DNA from: Craspedostauros australis
Taxonomy: Eukaryota > Bacillariophyta > Bacillariophyceae > Mastogloiales > Achnanthaceae
Direction of reading: 5' to 3'
Assembly: GCA_026770025.1 (NCBI GenBank)
Contig: JAMXDE010000026.1
Span: 620,001 to 684,000 of the forward strand
DNA: 64,000 nt
Shown in pieces: positions 43,355-54,765 of the stretch. Made by a program: the position numbers and the translations under genes. The stretch's first letter is position 1. Every line of letters starts with the position of its first letter. Under the pieces are notes generated by a model. That model was not told the DNA's origin and did not search any database. It saw only the letters and a program-made list of their open reading frames with translations.

Positions 43355-43880
43355 TGTGATATTGGTTCCAGATGTCAGCACTGTGAGACCGGCGTGTGCA
43401 GTGGTGAGATCGTGGGCTCTGGTTTGGAGGTAAATTGGTAATCGTTAGTTGTCGATTTAGTTGGTTTGCGTTGTTGAGTTGATTGAACTCTCAGTTTATG
43501 AGATGATGACGAGATGTTGTTCTGTCAGAATGCAAGTTGCAGGGTCAGCAGCATCTCCCGTGTAATTCGTCGTGATCATCATCCTCATTCGATTTGGGTC
43601 CTCGCAATACACCGTGTTGTACTTCATTTGGTCTTGGGTTGCGATGGCACTCCGAGGTCGTGTTCGGTTGGTCGATAGTTATCCAGATCCACGATCGATC
43701 CAGAATCTTCGCCGTGTTTTGATTGAACATAACACACAAGGAACATTGTTGAAAAAAATGGCGCGCATTGTTCCTGGAGTCGTGATTGATTTGATTGAGG
43801 AACAAAATTCAGTCACGACACAATTTGATCACTCTCAAGGTCACAAAGTATGCGTGTCATTGGAATATTCCCACAATTCG
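43355..43880. other. 526-bp segment unique to the first gene copy
   Basis: Absent from units 2 and 3, where 43354 and 43881 are joined. It is bounded by direct repeats ATTCG (43350-43354 and 43876-43880), so a deletion by short homology in the other copies is the simplest reading. It has no convincing gene. Confidence 0.75.
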
Positions 43881-43991
43881 CTGACAACCAAAACAACGAG
43901 TAACACACAGCAACCAGCAACCAGCAACCAGCAGCACTCACAAACCAATACCCTATTCTACCTACTCTGACTCAAGCATCCGATCTTCATC

Positions 43992-45364
43992 ATGGTTTCC
44001 TTCGGCAAAGCAACTCTGTTCCTCTCCGTCATGAGCTCCGTCATGGGGTTCACCTTGGGCGATGGTACGTAAAGCATCACGAGGTGCTCCAGGCCTGCTG
44101 AAGACTGCATGTGCCCAACAACTGCATGGATGATCATCCAACTCACATCTCCGTTTGCACCGACATGCGTCTGCATCGTCCATTGTCCATCGCAACTCTC
44201 AATGTGTATCCTCCTCCCGCTTCCTCCACCACAATAGAAATCGAAGTGATGATGCAGAAGACCCGCAACCTCAAGGGTGCCAACGGCGGCTCCCAATCCA
44301 AGGGCTCCAAGAAAGGAGAATTCCCGCCCAATCAACCAGGGGTTGACACGGAGGCATGGAGGCGCAGCAGCTCTGCTTGGTACTACGAGCAACTCGGTCA
44401 AATTCAAAGCATGGAACTCATCGAGCAACTGGCTAGAGTCACCGTCATTCCTGTCGGTGGTCCGGACACCACGCTTGTCCGCGCAATGGACGCGACTGTT
44501 GGTGTCGATGCCTGCGTGGACGGCAATCCAGGGATCGGACGAAACGGGGAATTCACCGAGACGTCTTGCGATACTCTCAAGAAGCTCATCGAGTTTTGGT
44601 CGCTGGATCCTGCCATCGACAACACGCAAGTGGCAAGGATCCAAATGCAAGGTGTGAAGGGACAACTTCTGGCAAATACAGCCTTGCTGAAGGAAACCTT
44701 CGCCGGTTCTCCATTCATCAGTGACGAACTCATCCAACGGCTGCAGGCAGGGATCCAGATGGGGCTGCCAGGTGGTTTCAACAACCCTCTGCTCACGTCC
44801 AGCACGGCTGTTAATGGGCTACTGACCGACGCAGGAACGCTTATCGAGCCAATTATCGATCCATCCGGCGCCAGGACCTTCCAGGAATTCTCCACCGCTT
44901 CCATCAGTCTTGGAGACGGTTTCATGGATAGGTTGGCAGAAATGGATCTCGCATCAACCTTCTTTCTGGAGAGGGTCATCGTCAATCTCTTCCCCTTATT
45001 CTTCATCTCCGTTGTTGAACCAATTTCCAGCACAAATCCTCCCGGGTTGGCTCCGGAAACGCCAATCGACACCGATTTCCGTCTTACCGAACGTGATGTC
45101 ATCCGCCATACGATGGAGGGATACTTTTTTGCTCATATGAAGGGTACCCTCTATTTTGATACCTTCTGTGACATGTTGGAGCAGCCGCGCGGATCCGGAG
45201 CGCGTGGCAACTGCGGTTTCATCGTCGGCGCAAAGCTTGCTGAGATGGACGGGGAGGTGGTGAATGCGAAGAGGGTCATCGAATATGCCAGAGCCAACAG
45301 GGATGGCATTTTGAGCGCCGACCCATCCATCTGCCCAACCCCACCCGGCTGCTTCGATGGTTGA
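43992..45364 (+). CDS. Secreted protein of unknown function, copy 1
   Basis: Two exons, 43992-44064 and 44238-45364, give 399 residues. Exon 1 encodes a signal peptide (MVSFGKATLFLSVMSSVMG, hydrophobic core LFLSVMSSVMGF). The intron (44065-44237, 173 bp) starts GTACGT and ends after a pyrimidine-rich tract with ACAATAG. Phase 1 joins Gly-Asp to Glu-Ile-Glu in frame. The mature part has a basic stretch (SKGSKKGEF), then an apparently globular region without membrane helices beyond a hydrophobic segment FFLERVIVNLFPLFFISV. At least six Cys residues (DACVDG, ETSCDT, DTFCDM, GNCGF, SICPTPPGCF) fit an extracellular protein with disulphides. I do not recognise the family. The same gene recurs at 53393 and 62794. 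Confidence 0.75.
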
Positions 45365-45865
45365 GCTGTCAACCTTTGCGCACCTTGTCGATGCGAAAGC
45401 CATACTTGCGAATGCCCATGTCGGCATCAAACTTAAAAACCATAATATAATGTCATATGTTCGTTACGAATTCATGGAAGTGAACGATCATCAATCTACC
45501 CAGAGATCTCATTCATACCTGTACTTGCATTTGTACTTGTGAGGGTTGTTGATCGAGGTCATGGTGCGAGCGGAGAGAGTCCGTGCCGCTTGGTGGAAAC
45601 ACTCGTAGATCGTACCATATGCCACGTAGTACGAGCTACACACACAGAGCCGAGCACACACCAACGGTGGGCGACTGCACACGGCCATACGAGCGAGCGC
45701 AACAATTGCGAGCGGAGTAGAGGACAGCGGAGTAGTTTGGTTTGATCGAAGCAACCTTGTTTTCGCCCATGGCGCAGCGACCTTCAAAGTTCCAACCAGA
45801 TGTCGCCTTCAGTAGGTAGGTAGGTAGGCAGGCAGGCTGAAGTGGAGTGCTCTCTAGACTATGTA
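45365..45865. other. 3' flank of secreted-protein gene copy 1
   Basis: Non-coding. It includes a short AGGT/GGCA tetranucleotide run at about 45811-45838. I see no gene. Repeated at 54766-55266. Confidence 0.5.
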
Positions 45866-46009
45866 CCTTGTACTACGACCTGCACGCAATGTAAAACGGT
45901 GTCGCGATAGCACTAGTTGTGGAGTGTTTTTGAGTTTTACTCGTGATGAGTCGTGATAAAGTAGACTAAAGTAGAGCACACCCAAAACCATCCAAACAAC
46001 TGCTTATGA
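45866..46009 (+). repeat. Right inverted repeat of the secreted-gene unit
   Basis: It matches the complement of 42824-42951. The last three bases coincide with the first three of transposon B. Repeated at 55267-55410. Confidence 0.8.
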
Positions 46010-46161
46010 CCCACTTGAGTGTCGGGACCTGCAGTCGGTCCTGAGGGGGTGGGAAGATACGGGGCTTTCGACCCAGACACCCACATATTCATAAACTAGA
46101 ACAAAATATAAGAATCATAGTGGACGCCGATTTTGGTTTAATGTCTTACTTTAATTTTTAT
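46007..46161 (+). repeat. Left TIR of transposon B
   Basis: 155 bp, matching the complement of 51770-51924 with a handful of mismatches. Confidence 0.9.
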
Positions 46162-47060
46162 CCACCTTGGTAGATTTACGGTCCTCTTGGTCGAATATGA
46201 ACACTGCTCCGTAATGATCGCAAGGCATTGATTAGCTTTTCCGACGCAAACAACGCAATGTGCGCAGACACGTTCGGGAAAGAACTTTTTTTGACAGGTT
46301 GCGCACGGAATTTGGCATTTCGGCGACGTCATTGTTCGGCCTGTCCGAACACGTTTTTGAAATAACTATCCGTTATTAGACGTTATCATTCAAATTCAAA
46401 ATTTGACTCTCGTCACATGCCACAAATCTCCTCGCATTTTGCCACCAAATCGTGTTTTGCTTTTCGTGGTGGTGTGCGGTGCTTGTTGCATGTTCATGTA
46501 GTGTTTGCATCGTCACCTTCTTGCATCCCTCCTGCTCAGTTCACTTCCATCACTAGTAGTCTTCTCCATCTACCCATCAGTACCAATCAGCATCATGCTC
46601 GTCTCTACCTCGAAAGCTGCGTCGAAGGACGCCAATCCTTCTCCCTCCAAGAAGCAGCATTTGCCATCCTCTCCATCCGTGCGCCCCTTCCCATCCGATC
46701 CGATTGATCGCAAAGAACTGTTTGCGCCATCTGCTGCTGAGAAGCTGTTGCCTCCACTGGATGTAGATGGTAAGCAGCACATTACGACATCTACAACAGA
46801 CAAGCTCTTGCCTCCTGTGCTGAAAGGCGCGACCTTCGACTACGACTGTGACGTTCAGATCCAAACCAACAACAACCAGAATCGCACACTTCATGCAACC
46901 AACAAGAAACTCTTCGTTCGCATGCACATCACCACCGACAACAGCATGATTCTTGACACCTCCAAGGTCACAGTGCAGGCCTTTGGACAGGGCTCCAATG
47001 CCGGGACAAAAGTGCAGGTCAAAGTCTGTGTCCCGACTCCTCCAACTTTCCCTGCACTCC

Positions 47061-47855
47061 TGTCGAGATGTACATGTGAGTATATGTCGAGATGTACGAG
47101 TATATGTGCATCGTTCACCCGCTATTCTCTCATACACACTTGGACGGTATAACTACATTCGTGTCGATAGTATACTGTGATTCGTCAGAATTACAGGGGA
47201 AATGGAACACACAAAAAGGGGCAAGATTTCTGGAGGAAATTTGCAAATGACGATTTCTGAGAGAATTGGAAGATCGTCCGTCCATCCATCAATGGTACCA
47301 AGAGAATCTCGAGGTACTTCCCAACTAAACCTCAGATGACGATATCATCTGACAGGCTGCTGCATCACCAATGGAACGTGACATCTGGAGAGCAGAAGGA
47401 CGCCTACTGACGTCGACAGGATGTCATCATGTCACCACGTCGACATCTGTCTCCAAGTCAAAGCAGAAGGTGAAGATCCGATGACCGAAGGGCATCAGCA
47501 TCATGGATACGAAAGGTGAACTTCAAATGGCGAGTACTGATGGAGTAGGAGCCAGTACTGAATGAACGGAGTGTCGAATACGAAGTACGTATTGAACACG
47601 GAGTATCGTGTGCGACGAGTATACGATGTTGAGAGAGAGAGAGAATACAGAGAAGAGCGAGAGAGCATCTCGCGTACCGACTCATAGTCGGAGACTGAAT
47701 CTACGAAACAGATTGAAGCGCCGAGAGCATCGGGCAAGAGAACGGGCGTACACCGAGAGCATCGGAGTAGCCAAGTAATGAAATAGCAAACGAACGACTA
47801 TCAACCAACACCATCTTCCACGATCGTAGGTTACCGTGCGCGGAACTTGCCAACA
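47061..47855. mobile_element. Solo LTR of an unassigned family inside transposase B
   Basis: 795 bp starting TGTCGAGATG and ending TTGCCAACA, flanked by the 6-bp direct repeat CACTCC (47055-47060 and 47856-47861). Removing it restores alignment with copy A. TG...CA ends plus target duplication mark a solo LTR. It is unrelated to the three copia LTRs here. It has a (GA)n run near 47633-47644. Confidence 0.82.
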
Positions 47856-49248
47856 CACTCCTTCCTGCACCGACTATCCAACCAGCAACGAAAGGCAAGC
47901 GCATGCAACGCCGCAAGGCTGACAACGACAAAGCCTTCCGCCCCAACGGACGCAAGAAAGTCAAGAGCAGGAAATCTAACTCCGGAAGATTCCAACCCAA
48001 GCACAACATGAACAAGACAGATGCATTTCAAATCATGTGCGAGGTATTGCAGGAGCTCGGAGTGAAACAACTTGCAGCTATGCTGGCCAACTTTCCTTGT
48101 TGCGGATTTGTATTGGGGCACAAATCCGACAAGCAAGTGTGGAGCAAAGCAAAGAAGATCTTCGTGGTGGCCTCCAATGCGCTGTGGAAAGCCCTGATTC
48201 CGGCAATGAACTTGCCAGTTCCTCAAATGGAACAGGTGGTGACATTCGTGCGCGCGGGGGTAGACTTGCTGCCTATCAAGCTGGCTCCCAACCTCTACAC
48301 GATTTGCCTCGTCGGCAAGAAGAACATTGCACGCACAGCAAGGTGCATTCTCGCCATGTCTGCTTTGCCATGCCAATGTACTAACCTCCTCTCGCGACAC
48401 AAGAGCGAACTTCCTGACGTTCAGCGTCTTTGCCTCTTGCCAGAGCAATACACCATCACGCGGGGCCAGCTCCTCACACTGCGCAACTACTACGAGCTCT
48501 TGCGCGAGGGCAACGTGCTTGGTGCTGCTGTTCACGACTATCGCGTCAGCACATACAGCTTGGCCGGCGTCGTGTCCTTCATCAGCAACACAACCACATA
48601 CAAGGCAGGCCTTTGTCACAACATCAAGTGGGGAGGGGTGATATTTGAAAACATGCCAGTATTCGAACGTGGCAGAACGAGTGTGGGCGAGCTGTTCCAC
48701 ATGTACAAGACTACGACGAACAATCCAGTTGGCAAGCCAGCATTCCGAGCAATGACAGGCCTGCTCACACACAGAGGCAAAGTGATTACTGGTCTCTCCT
48801 CTTTTGAAAACTACTTCTGGATGGCAACAAAGACGCTGAAGGAGATGCTCGTGTGCTTGAATACCCTACTCGAGGATTCATTCAATGGTGATGACGGACA
48901 TGACGACCTAACCGTGGAGCATATTCAAACCTGTGAGACATTGTTGCGCAATCTGGACCTTGTGATCACATTCCTCAAGTGGGAGTATACCGTGCCGCAC
49001 ATGCAGATCAAGTGCGAAGAAGACCTGATGCACTGCGCTCATTTCGCCCTTCGCAAGGATTCAAAAATGAAGCAGGCTATGTCTACACTCAGCACCGAAA
49101 ACACAACAGCGCCTGCCAGCACCAACACGACATGCGCGGTCATTGATCCTCCTACAGTAACCACAGAGTGTGATGCCAACGCCCTTCCTCTCATCGCTCA
49201 CGATCAACAAGGCAAAGTATGCAACAGATGTGGACAAGTGATGCGATT

Positions 49249-49933
49249 AGTTGAGATTCAATGAGGGACAGACTATTACCGAACACGGTATCAACCCGAT
49301 GGGAGAAATTCTTGTTTTGGCGCGAAATCCTCCGACTTGATTGACCACCAAATCTTTTCTCCTCCTTTCTCTCCTCCATTCACGAATCCGTCATGACTCA
49401 AACCTGACCGACCTGACTCACACCCCACCTGGGAACTATATGCTCTTCAGATCCTCCTTACTACAACACACCTCGATTCCTTCATACTGATGACCACCAC
49501 ACTACCACCGTGGTCTCAGCATGCGTATCCAACTTGCTTCAACTCAAGCAATGGAATCCGAGGGTCAGTTTCAGCCACAGCCACTGCTTCATGATCGTCA
49601 CCACTGATTGTCATGACCTACACTGCAGTGTAACTACATGTGCGGAGAGCAAAGTACTGTATTGATTGTCTACTCTGTTGCACTGAATCAAGTGCATCAG
49701 TGCAGGGTCTCGCCAAGTTGTGTGGCATCGTTTCTTCACCCTACTAACACCAATAAGCTAACTCATAATAACAGACAAGGATTAGCTACAAAGCACTCTA
49801 CTTCTCATCGTTATACGTTATAACTATTCAAACAGCACACCTCTCTTGAACTGCATCACACGGCTATCCCGAAGCCGGCAGATTCACGAGGCATTCTCCA
49901 CCGATTCGCGACGCCTACGCCCGAATCCTAACT
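49249..49933 (+). mobile_element. Solo LTR of the copia element 2 family inside transposase B
   Basis: 685 bp starting AGTTGAG and ending CCTAACT, colinear with the 687-bp LTRs of element 2 but in plus orientation. It is flanked by the 5-bp direct repeat CGATT (49244-49248 and 49934-49938). The paired TGACTCA motif is at 49394-49400 and 49414-49420. It results from recombination between the two LTRs of a former full element. Confidence 0.93.
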
Positions 49934-51769
49934 CGATTCATGGATGATCGCATCGCACCATTCGTCGAGACGCTCAAGGCCAATCATCTAAGCGACCACG
50001 CAGATGAACTACACACGATGCTGGAAGCGGTACCAGGCTTCAACAACGAGATCACTGCGTACATGGCACACCGAGTTCGAGCAAAGGTTCAATTCGATCA
50101 GATGAACAAGTACAAGGCCAAGATCAACAACAATGATAAGTGTGCCTACGTCGTCATCGACCATAAGCAGAAGATTCTGCCGACGGCACAAGGAGAATCG
50201 CAGACAGAGTACTGGGGCAAGAAGGGCATGTCGCTGCTTGGTGTCATGATTGTCACTTGCAAAAATGACGAATTCACCTATCGCTTTGTGGACATAATTG
50301 TTCATGGCCGTCCCACCCAAGACACGCTTCAAGTTGGAGGACTACTCAAAATCATCCAGAAGAAGGTACGCGATCTCCTGCCATCAGTGACAGAAATTAT
50401 CCTGCAGTCGGACAACGCGGGCTGCTTCGCCAGCCACGAGCACATCGCGCTTGTCTCATCACGGATTAACAAGGACGCGGCAGCCAAAGGGCTTCCCCAA
50501 TTCATTGTTTGGATCTATACAGAAGCCCAAACCGGCAAAGGGCGAATCGACACTCACTTCGCCTACTTCACTATCGTACTACGATCCTACATGCAAAACG
50601 GTGGCAAAATTCAAACCAAACACGAGATCTTCGACGCATTGCAAATGGGAAATATCAGAGGTACTACAACTGTCTTGGTTGACATGTCGGATTTGGAAGT
50701 CGCTGTGTGATTCACAAGACGAATACACACATGAGGTTCCGCGCAAAAGGCATGAATGTGCGATCAACCCACGAGGTCTGGCACGGAAACGGCTACGCAG
50801 ACTTGCTTGCGGCTTCAAATGTCACTGCTCCAGTATGTGTGGAGGAAGCTGAATGGGAAGACTATGACGTCATGAATTTCGAGGTTCCCATCATCAACGA
50901 ACACCAATTGACGCAACAACCACTTGCACCAACATCACCAAGGAAGGAGAAAAAGACTCTCAGGTTTGCAAAGAGTGCCACCGAAAGCAAGGCACTGACG
51001 TACCTCGAAGCAATCAACATGGCAGCCTTGGAGACTCCTGACGTAAGTACTGTGCTACAGGACACCACAGCAACAACAGAACACCCGCGATTGGCTGAAC
51101 CTGGCTGGGCTGCAAAAGCTGTACGACGAAACGAGCCCATTCGCCCCTGCCTTGTGAACGTGCTGGAAGAGGTTTGCAGAGTGGCATGCGCGGACCCGAA
51201 GAACAGACCAACAGAGTACGAGGCATACAGGCGGTGCATGGAGACGACCGAAATGAAGACTGACTGGTATGCACGGGTACACGTGAACCCAATGCGAGTG
51301 AAGCAGTACATGTCCGCGTCCTACCAACGCACGAAACCGAAGGCCGCGAACACTAGTACCCCGGAAATCACGATAAACAAAAAACGCGACAAACACAACG
51401 AACACAACGAACACCCCACCACCGACGAACGCGGACAGCACCCACACAGAGATCGTGCCTGCACAACACACAACAGCAGATGAGGAGGAAATCGCGCTGC
51501 AACAAGAAGAAAACGAAGCATCGGAGCGAATTGCGTGCGAGACACACACAATGAAGGAAAATACGGAATCTCCTGACTTGGTGGAACAACATGTGAGGAC
51601 ACAATTGTTGGAACGTGTCAGAGCCGCAATGGAGGGACTAAAACAATAAATTAGCCCTGCAATTGACATCGATAATTTGTCTTTTGGCGACACGAATCAA
51701 GGCACCAAGACACCGAATCTGGCCGTAGTGCGCTAGTCGTGTCTAGATGAGGGCAAAATTGAGGTGTCC

Positions 51770-51924
51770 ATAAAAATTAAATTAAGACATTAAACCAAAA
51801 TCGGCGTCCACTATGATTCTTATATTTGTTTCTAGTTTATGAATATGTGGGTGTCTGGGTCGAAATCCCCGTATCTTCCCACCCCCTCAGGACCGACTGC
51901 AGGTCCCGTCACTCAAGTGGGTCA
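51770..51924 (+). repeat. Right TIR of transposon B
   Basis: 155 bp ending in GTGGGTCA, followed by TA at 51925-51926. Confidence 0.9.
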
Positions 51925-51926
51925 TA

Positions 51927-52878
51927 ATCCTCTGCTGGTACTTCGAAAGGGAGAGAATGTGGAATCATGTGGCACATGCTAACGTGTAATTAACGCGTAC
52001 CAAACGACCGGCACCTTCGGAAGCAGGTCCGTGACTGATCACCTCACGATAAATGCATGAGAACATTATCGAACCTTCGGCCGAAACTAACGAATTTGCT
52101 GCTGTTGGATCAACGCGACTTCAATGCACACATAGATCACTCCATAAAACTTAAAATGAAACCAAGTACAAGCTGAAAGGGTCCACCATGTGTAAATAGG
52201 CTACGAGGATTATGTATATGTAATTAGTTTTAAAATCCCAGAAAAACGACTGGACTCTTCATTTCAAACAGTTGGTCGACTCGCTCGAGGGGCTCCTATT
52301 ATACTCAACTTTTCAAATGTGTCAGTGGAACTGTAGGAGTTGGATGATTGGAGCGGCAAACCATAGCGTGGGCCTGCGGGGAGAGATGCCTGATCGTGGA
52401 TCACGCGACACCACTGCGAGAGTACGTACATGGTACGTTGTGAGTTGGGACAACACCAGACCACAGCCATCAAGAATTTATGGCCGCGTGCGGGAACTGG
52501 GGCGCTCTTGTGGACAGTTGGGACATTGGCGAATGTCTCTGTACCTCCTCGCTTGAACCTTCTGTGCCGAATTGTTGTTGTTGATTTCTTCCTTGCGAGA
52601 TCATCACAAGAAATACAAGGGCCGAATATTGCATACACGGTTGCCATACGTACCATGCCAGCACGAATGTGGTTACCTCTGTGATATTCGTATTATGACG
52701 CACCCTGGTTGCCGTCGGCTTCGCTGCCAGTATAGCACACCCGCCTCCTGCCTCATGTCCCCAGAGAAGAGATAGTGACATCTTCTTTCCACTTCGCCGT
52801 GCACCCCTTCGCATACACGTCGGTACGCCCAACGCGGTCCGAGAGCGACAGTTGTGTGCTGTCCTGCTGACCCTGCAT
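51927..52878. other. Spacer between transposon B and gene copy 2
   Basis: About 950 bp with no convincing gene. The short open frames on both strands overlap and have no motif. A 16-bp string ccataaaacttaaaat (near 52144) also occurs at the inner edge of the copy A inverted repeat. Confidence 0.5.
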
Positions 52879-53392
52879 TGACACCAGTGGTACTTGTGGA
52901 CGAGTAAATGCAGGGCCAGCCTCGCCACTGGAACTGTTGCATCAACGATGGGGGCAAAAGAGGCACAGGATCACATCCCGAGAACGAAAATACTATCACC
53001 AGAGCACTTCCAGTTCGCTCATGCCAGAAAGACTGAGTTCACTTGACGAGCTTTCGCTGCATTCCGCTTCATGATACCACTGCAACGCGAGAGGCGCTCC
53101 GAAAGTTGCCAGCAAGAGATTGTGCTTCTTCTCTCGAGCCGTACGATACATGGGGCTCGTCCTCTGCACGCACACACGCACACACAACACAAACCTACAG
53201 CCGCAGATGCTCGTCTCGCGCTTCTTCGTGGATGAAGTTTGCTCGTCGCAACTCACTCCTCGTCCTCACAAAAAGCATTCGCTGACAACCAAAACAACGA
53301 GCAACACACAGCAACCAGCAACCAGCAACCAGCAGCACTCACAAACCAATACCCTATTCTACCTACTCTGACTCAAGCATCCGATCTTCATC

Positions 53393-54765
53393 ATGGTTTC
53401 CTTCGGCAAAGCAACTCTGTTCCTCTCCGTCATGAGCTCCGTCATGGGGTTCACCTTGGGCGATGGTACGTAAAGCATCACGAGGTGCTCCAGGCCTGCT
53501 GAAGACTGCATGTGCCCAACAACTGCATGGATGATCATCCAACTCACATCTCCGTTTGCACCGACATGCGTCTGCATCGTCCATTGTCCATCGCAACTCT
53601 CAATGTGTATCCTCCTCCCGCTTCCTCCACCACAATAGAAATCGAAGTGATGATGCAGAAGACCCGCAACCTCAAGGGTGCCAACGGCGGCTCCCAATCC
53701 AAGGGCTCCAAGAAAGGAGAATTCCCGCCCAATCAACCAGGGGTTGACACGGAGGCATGGAGGCGCAGCAGCTCTGCTTGGTACTACGAGCAACTCGGTC
53801 AAATTCAAAGCATGGAACTCATCGAGCAACTGGCTAGAGTCACCGTCATTCCTGTCGGTGGTCCGGACACCACGCTTGTCCGCGCAATGGACGCGACTGT
53901 TGGTGTCGATGCCTGCGTGGACGGCAATCCAGGGATCGGACGAAACGGGGAATTCACCGAGACGTCTTGCGATACTCTCAAGAAGCTCATCGAGTTTTGG
54001 TCGCTGGATCCTGCCATCGACAACACGCAAGTGGCAAGGATCCAAATGCAAGGTGTGAAGGGACAACTTCTGGCAAATACAGCCTTGCTGAAGGAAACCT
54101 TCGCCGGTTCTCCATTCATCAGTGACGAACTCATCCAACGGCTGCAGGCAGGGATCCAGATGGGGCTGCCAGGTGGTTTCAACAACCCTCTGCTCACGTC
54201 CAGCACGGCTGTTAATGGGCTACTGACCGACGCAGGAACGCTTATCGAGCCAATTATCGATCCATCCGGCGCCAGGACCTTCCAGGAATTCTCCACCGCT
54301 TCCATCAGTCTTGGAGACGGTTTCATGGATAGGTTGGCAGAAATGGATCTCGCATCAACCTTCTTTCTGGAGAGGGTCATCGTCAATCTCTTCCCCTTAT
54401 TCTTCATCTCCGTTGTTGAACCAATTTCCAGCACAAATCCTCCCGGGTTGGCTCCGGAAACGCCAATCGACACCGATTTCCGTCTTACCGAACGTGATGT
54501 CATCCGCCATACGATGGAGGGATACTTTTTTGCTCATATGAAGGGTACCCTCTATTTTGATACCTTCTGTGACATGTTGGAGCAGCCGCGCGGATCCGGA
54601 GCGCGTGGCAACTGCGGTTTCATCGTCGGCGCAAAGCTTGCTGAGATGGACGGGGAGGTGGTGAATGCGAAGAGGGTCATCGAATATGCCAGAGCCAACA
54701 GGGATGGCATTTTGAGCGCCGACCCATCCATCTGCCCAACCCCACCCGGCTGCTTCGATGGTTGA
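53393..54765 (+). CDS. Secreted protein of unknown function, copy 2
   Basis: Exons 53393-53465 and 53639-54765, with a 173-bp intron. The predicted 399-residue protein is the same as copy 1 as far as I compared. Upstream homology to copy 1 extends back to 52879 but lacks the 526-bp segment (43355-43880) and the left inverted repeat. Its promoter region therefore differs from copy 1, beginning about 110 bp before the start codon. Confidence 0.75.

Larger units (their letters stand above)
42824..46009 (+). mobile_element. Inverted-repeat unit enclosing the secreted-protein gene
   Basis: 42824-42951 and 45866-46009 are imperfect inverted repeats starting TCATAAGCAGTTG on the left and ending CAACTGCTTATGA on the right. 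They are about 90% alike apart from an 11-bp insertion on the right. Between them lies only the two-exon secreted-protein gene and non-coding DNA, with no transposase. This could be a non-autonomous TIR element that captured a gene, or an inverted duplication of flanking DNA. No target duplication can be judged because transposon B begins at the right edge (46007). Confidence 0.5.
46595..51649 (+). pseudogene. DDE-type transposase of long-TIR transposon, copy B
   Basis: It is homologous to copy A from MLVSTSKAASKDANPSPSK onward. Coding segments are 46595-47054, 47862-49243 and 49939 onward, separated by two solo LTRs whose lengths with target duplication (801 and 690 bp) are multiples of three, so the frame resumes unchanged. 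The catalytic motifs VVIDHKQK, LQSDNAGCF and EAQTGKGRID are intact, and the position of the TAA in copy A is CAA here. One base is missing near 50699 compared with copy A, shifting the last 260 residues to the frame 50707-51483. A conserved acidic C-terminal segment lies at 51455-51649. It is non-functional as it stands. A Met at 46505 in the same frame would add a hydrophobic 30-residue leader, but copy A does not support that start. Confidence 0.78.
46007..51924 (+). mobile_element. Long-TIR transposon, copy B
   Basis: A 5918-bp element bounded by 155-bp inverted repeats (46007-46161 and 51770-51924) that begin TGACCCACTTGAGTG and differ at only a few positions. It is flanked by TA (46005-46006 and 51925-51926). 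It encodes the same transposase as copy A, here interrupted by two solo LTRs and a frameshift. Without those insertions the element would be about 4.4 kb. Confidence 0.88.
43881..53281 (+). repeat. Tandem unit 1, 9401 bp
   Basis: It contains the secreted-protein gene, transposon B and a spacer. Every position corresponds to unit 2 at +9401. The only base difference I noticed is t at 43901 against c at 53302. Near-identity over 9.4 kb means a very recent duplication, continuing homogenisation or an assembly artefact. Confidence 0.9.

Noticed and set aside
43355..43880. Intron in the 5' untranslated region of gene copy 1
   Set aside because: The segment does not end in AG at the boundary shared with the other copies. 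ATTCG repeats at both edges fit a deletion.
44404..45102. 232-residue frame on the minus strand of the secreted-protein gene
   Set aside because: Antisense shadow of exon 2. The plus strand has a signal peptide, splice sites and continuous coding sense.
44111..45364. Unspliced 417-residue protein starting MPNNCMDDHPTH
   Set aside because: Its first 43 residues lie in the intron. Splicing from the signal-peptide exon at 43992-44064 gives a better supported start, with matching phase and canonical GT-AG borders.
46505..46594. Signal-peptide-like extension of transposase B (MHRHLLASLLLSS)
   Set aside because: Copy A has no counterpart and the second Met at 46595 aligns with the start of copy A, so the extension is probably untranslated.
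47831..48772. 313-residue frame on the minus strand (also 57232-58173)
   Set aside because: It lies antisense to the conserved transposase frame of copies B and C, has no domain of its own and starts in the edge of a solo LTR.
52264..52656. Protein genes in the spacer after transposon B (also 61665-62057)
   Set aside because: Frames of up to 152 residues on both strands overlap each other, show no domain and are kept only because the whole 9.4-kb unit was duplicated.
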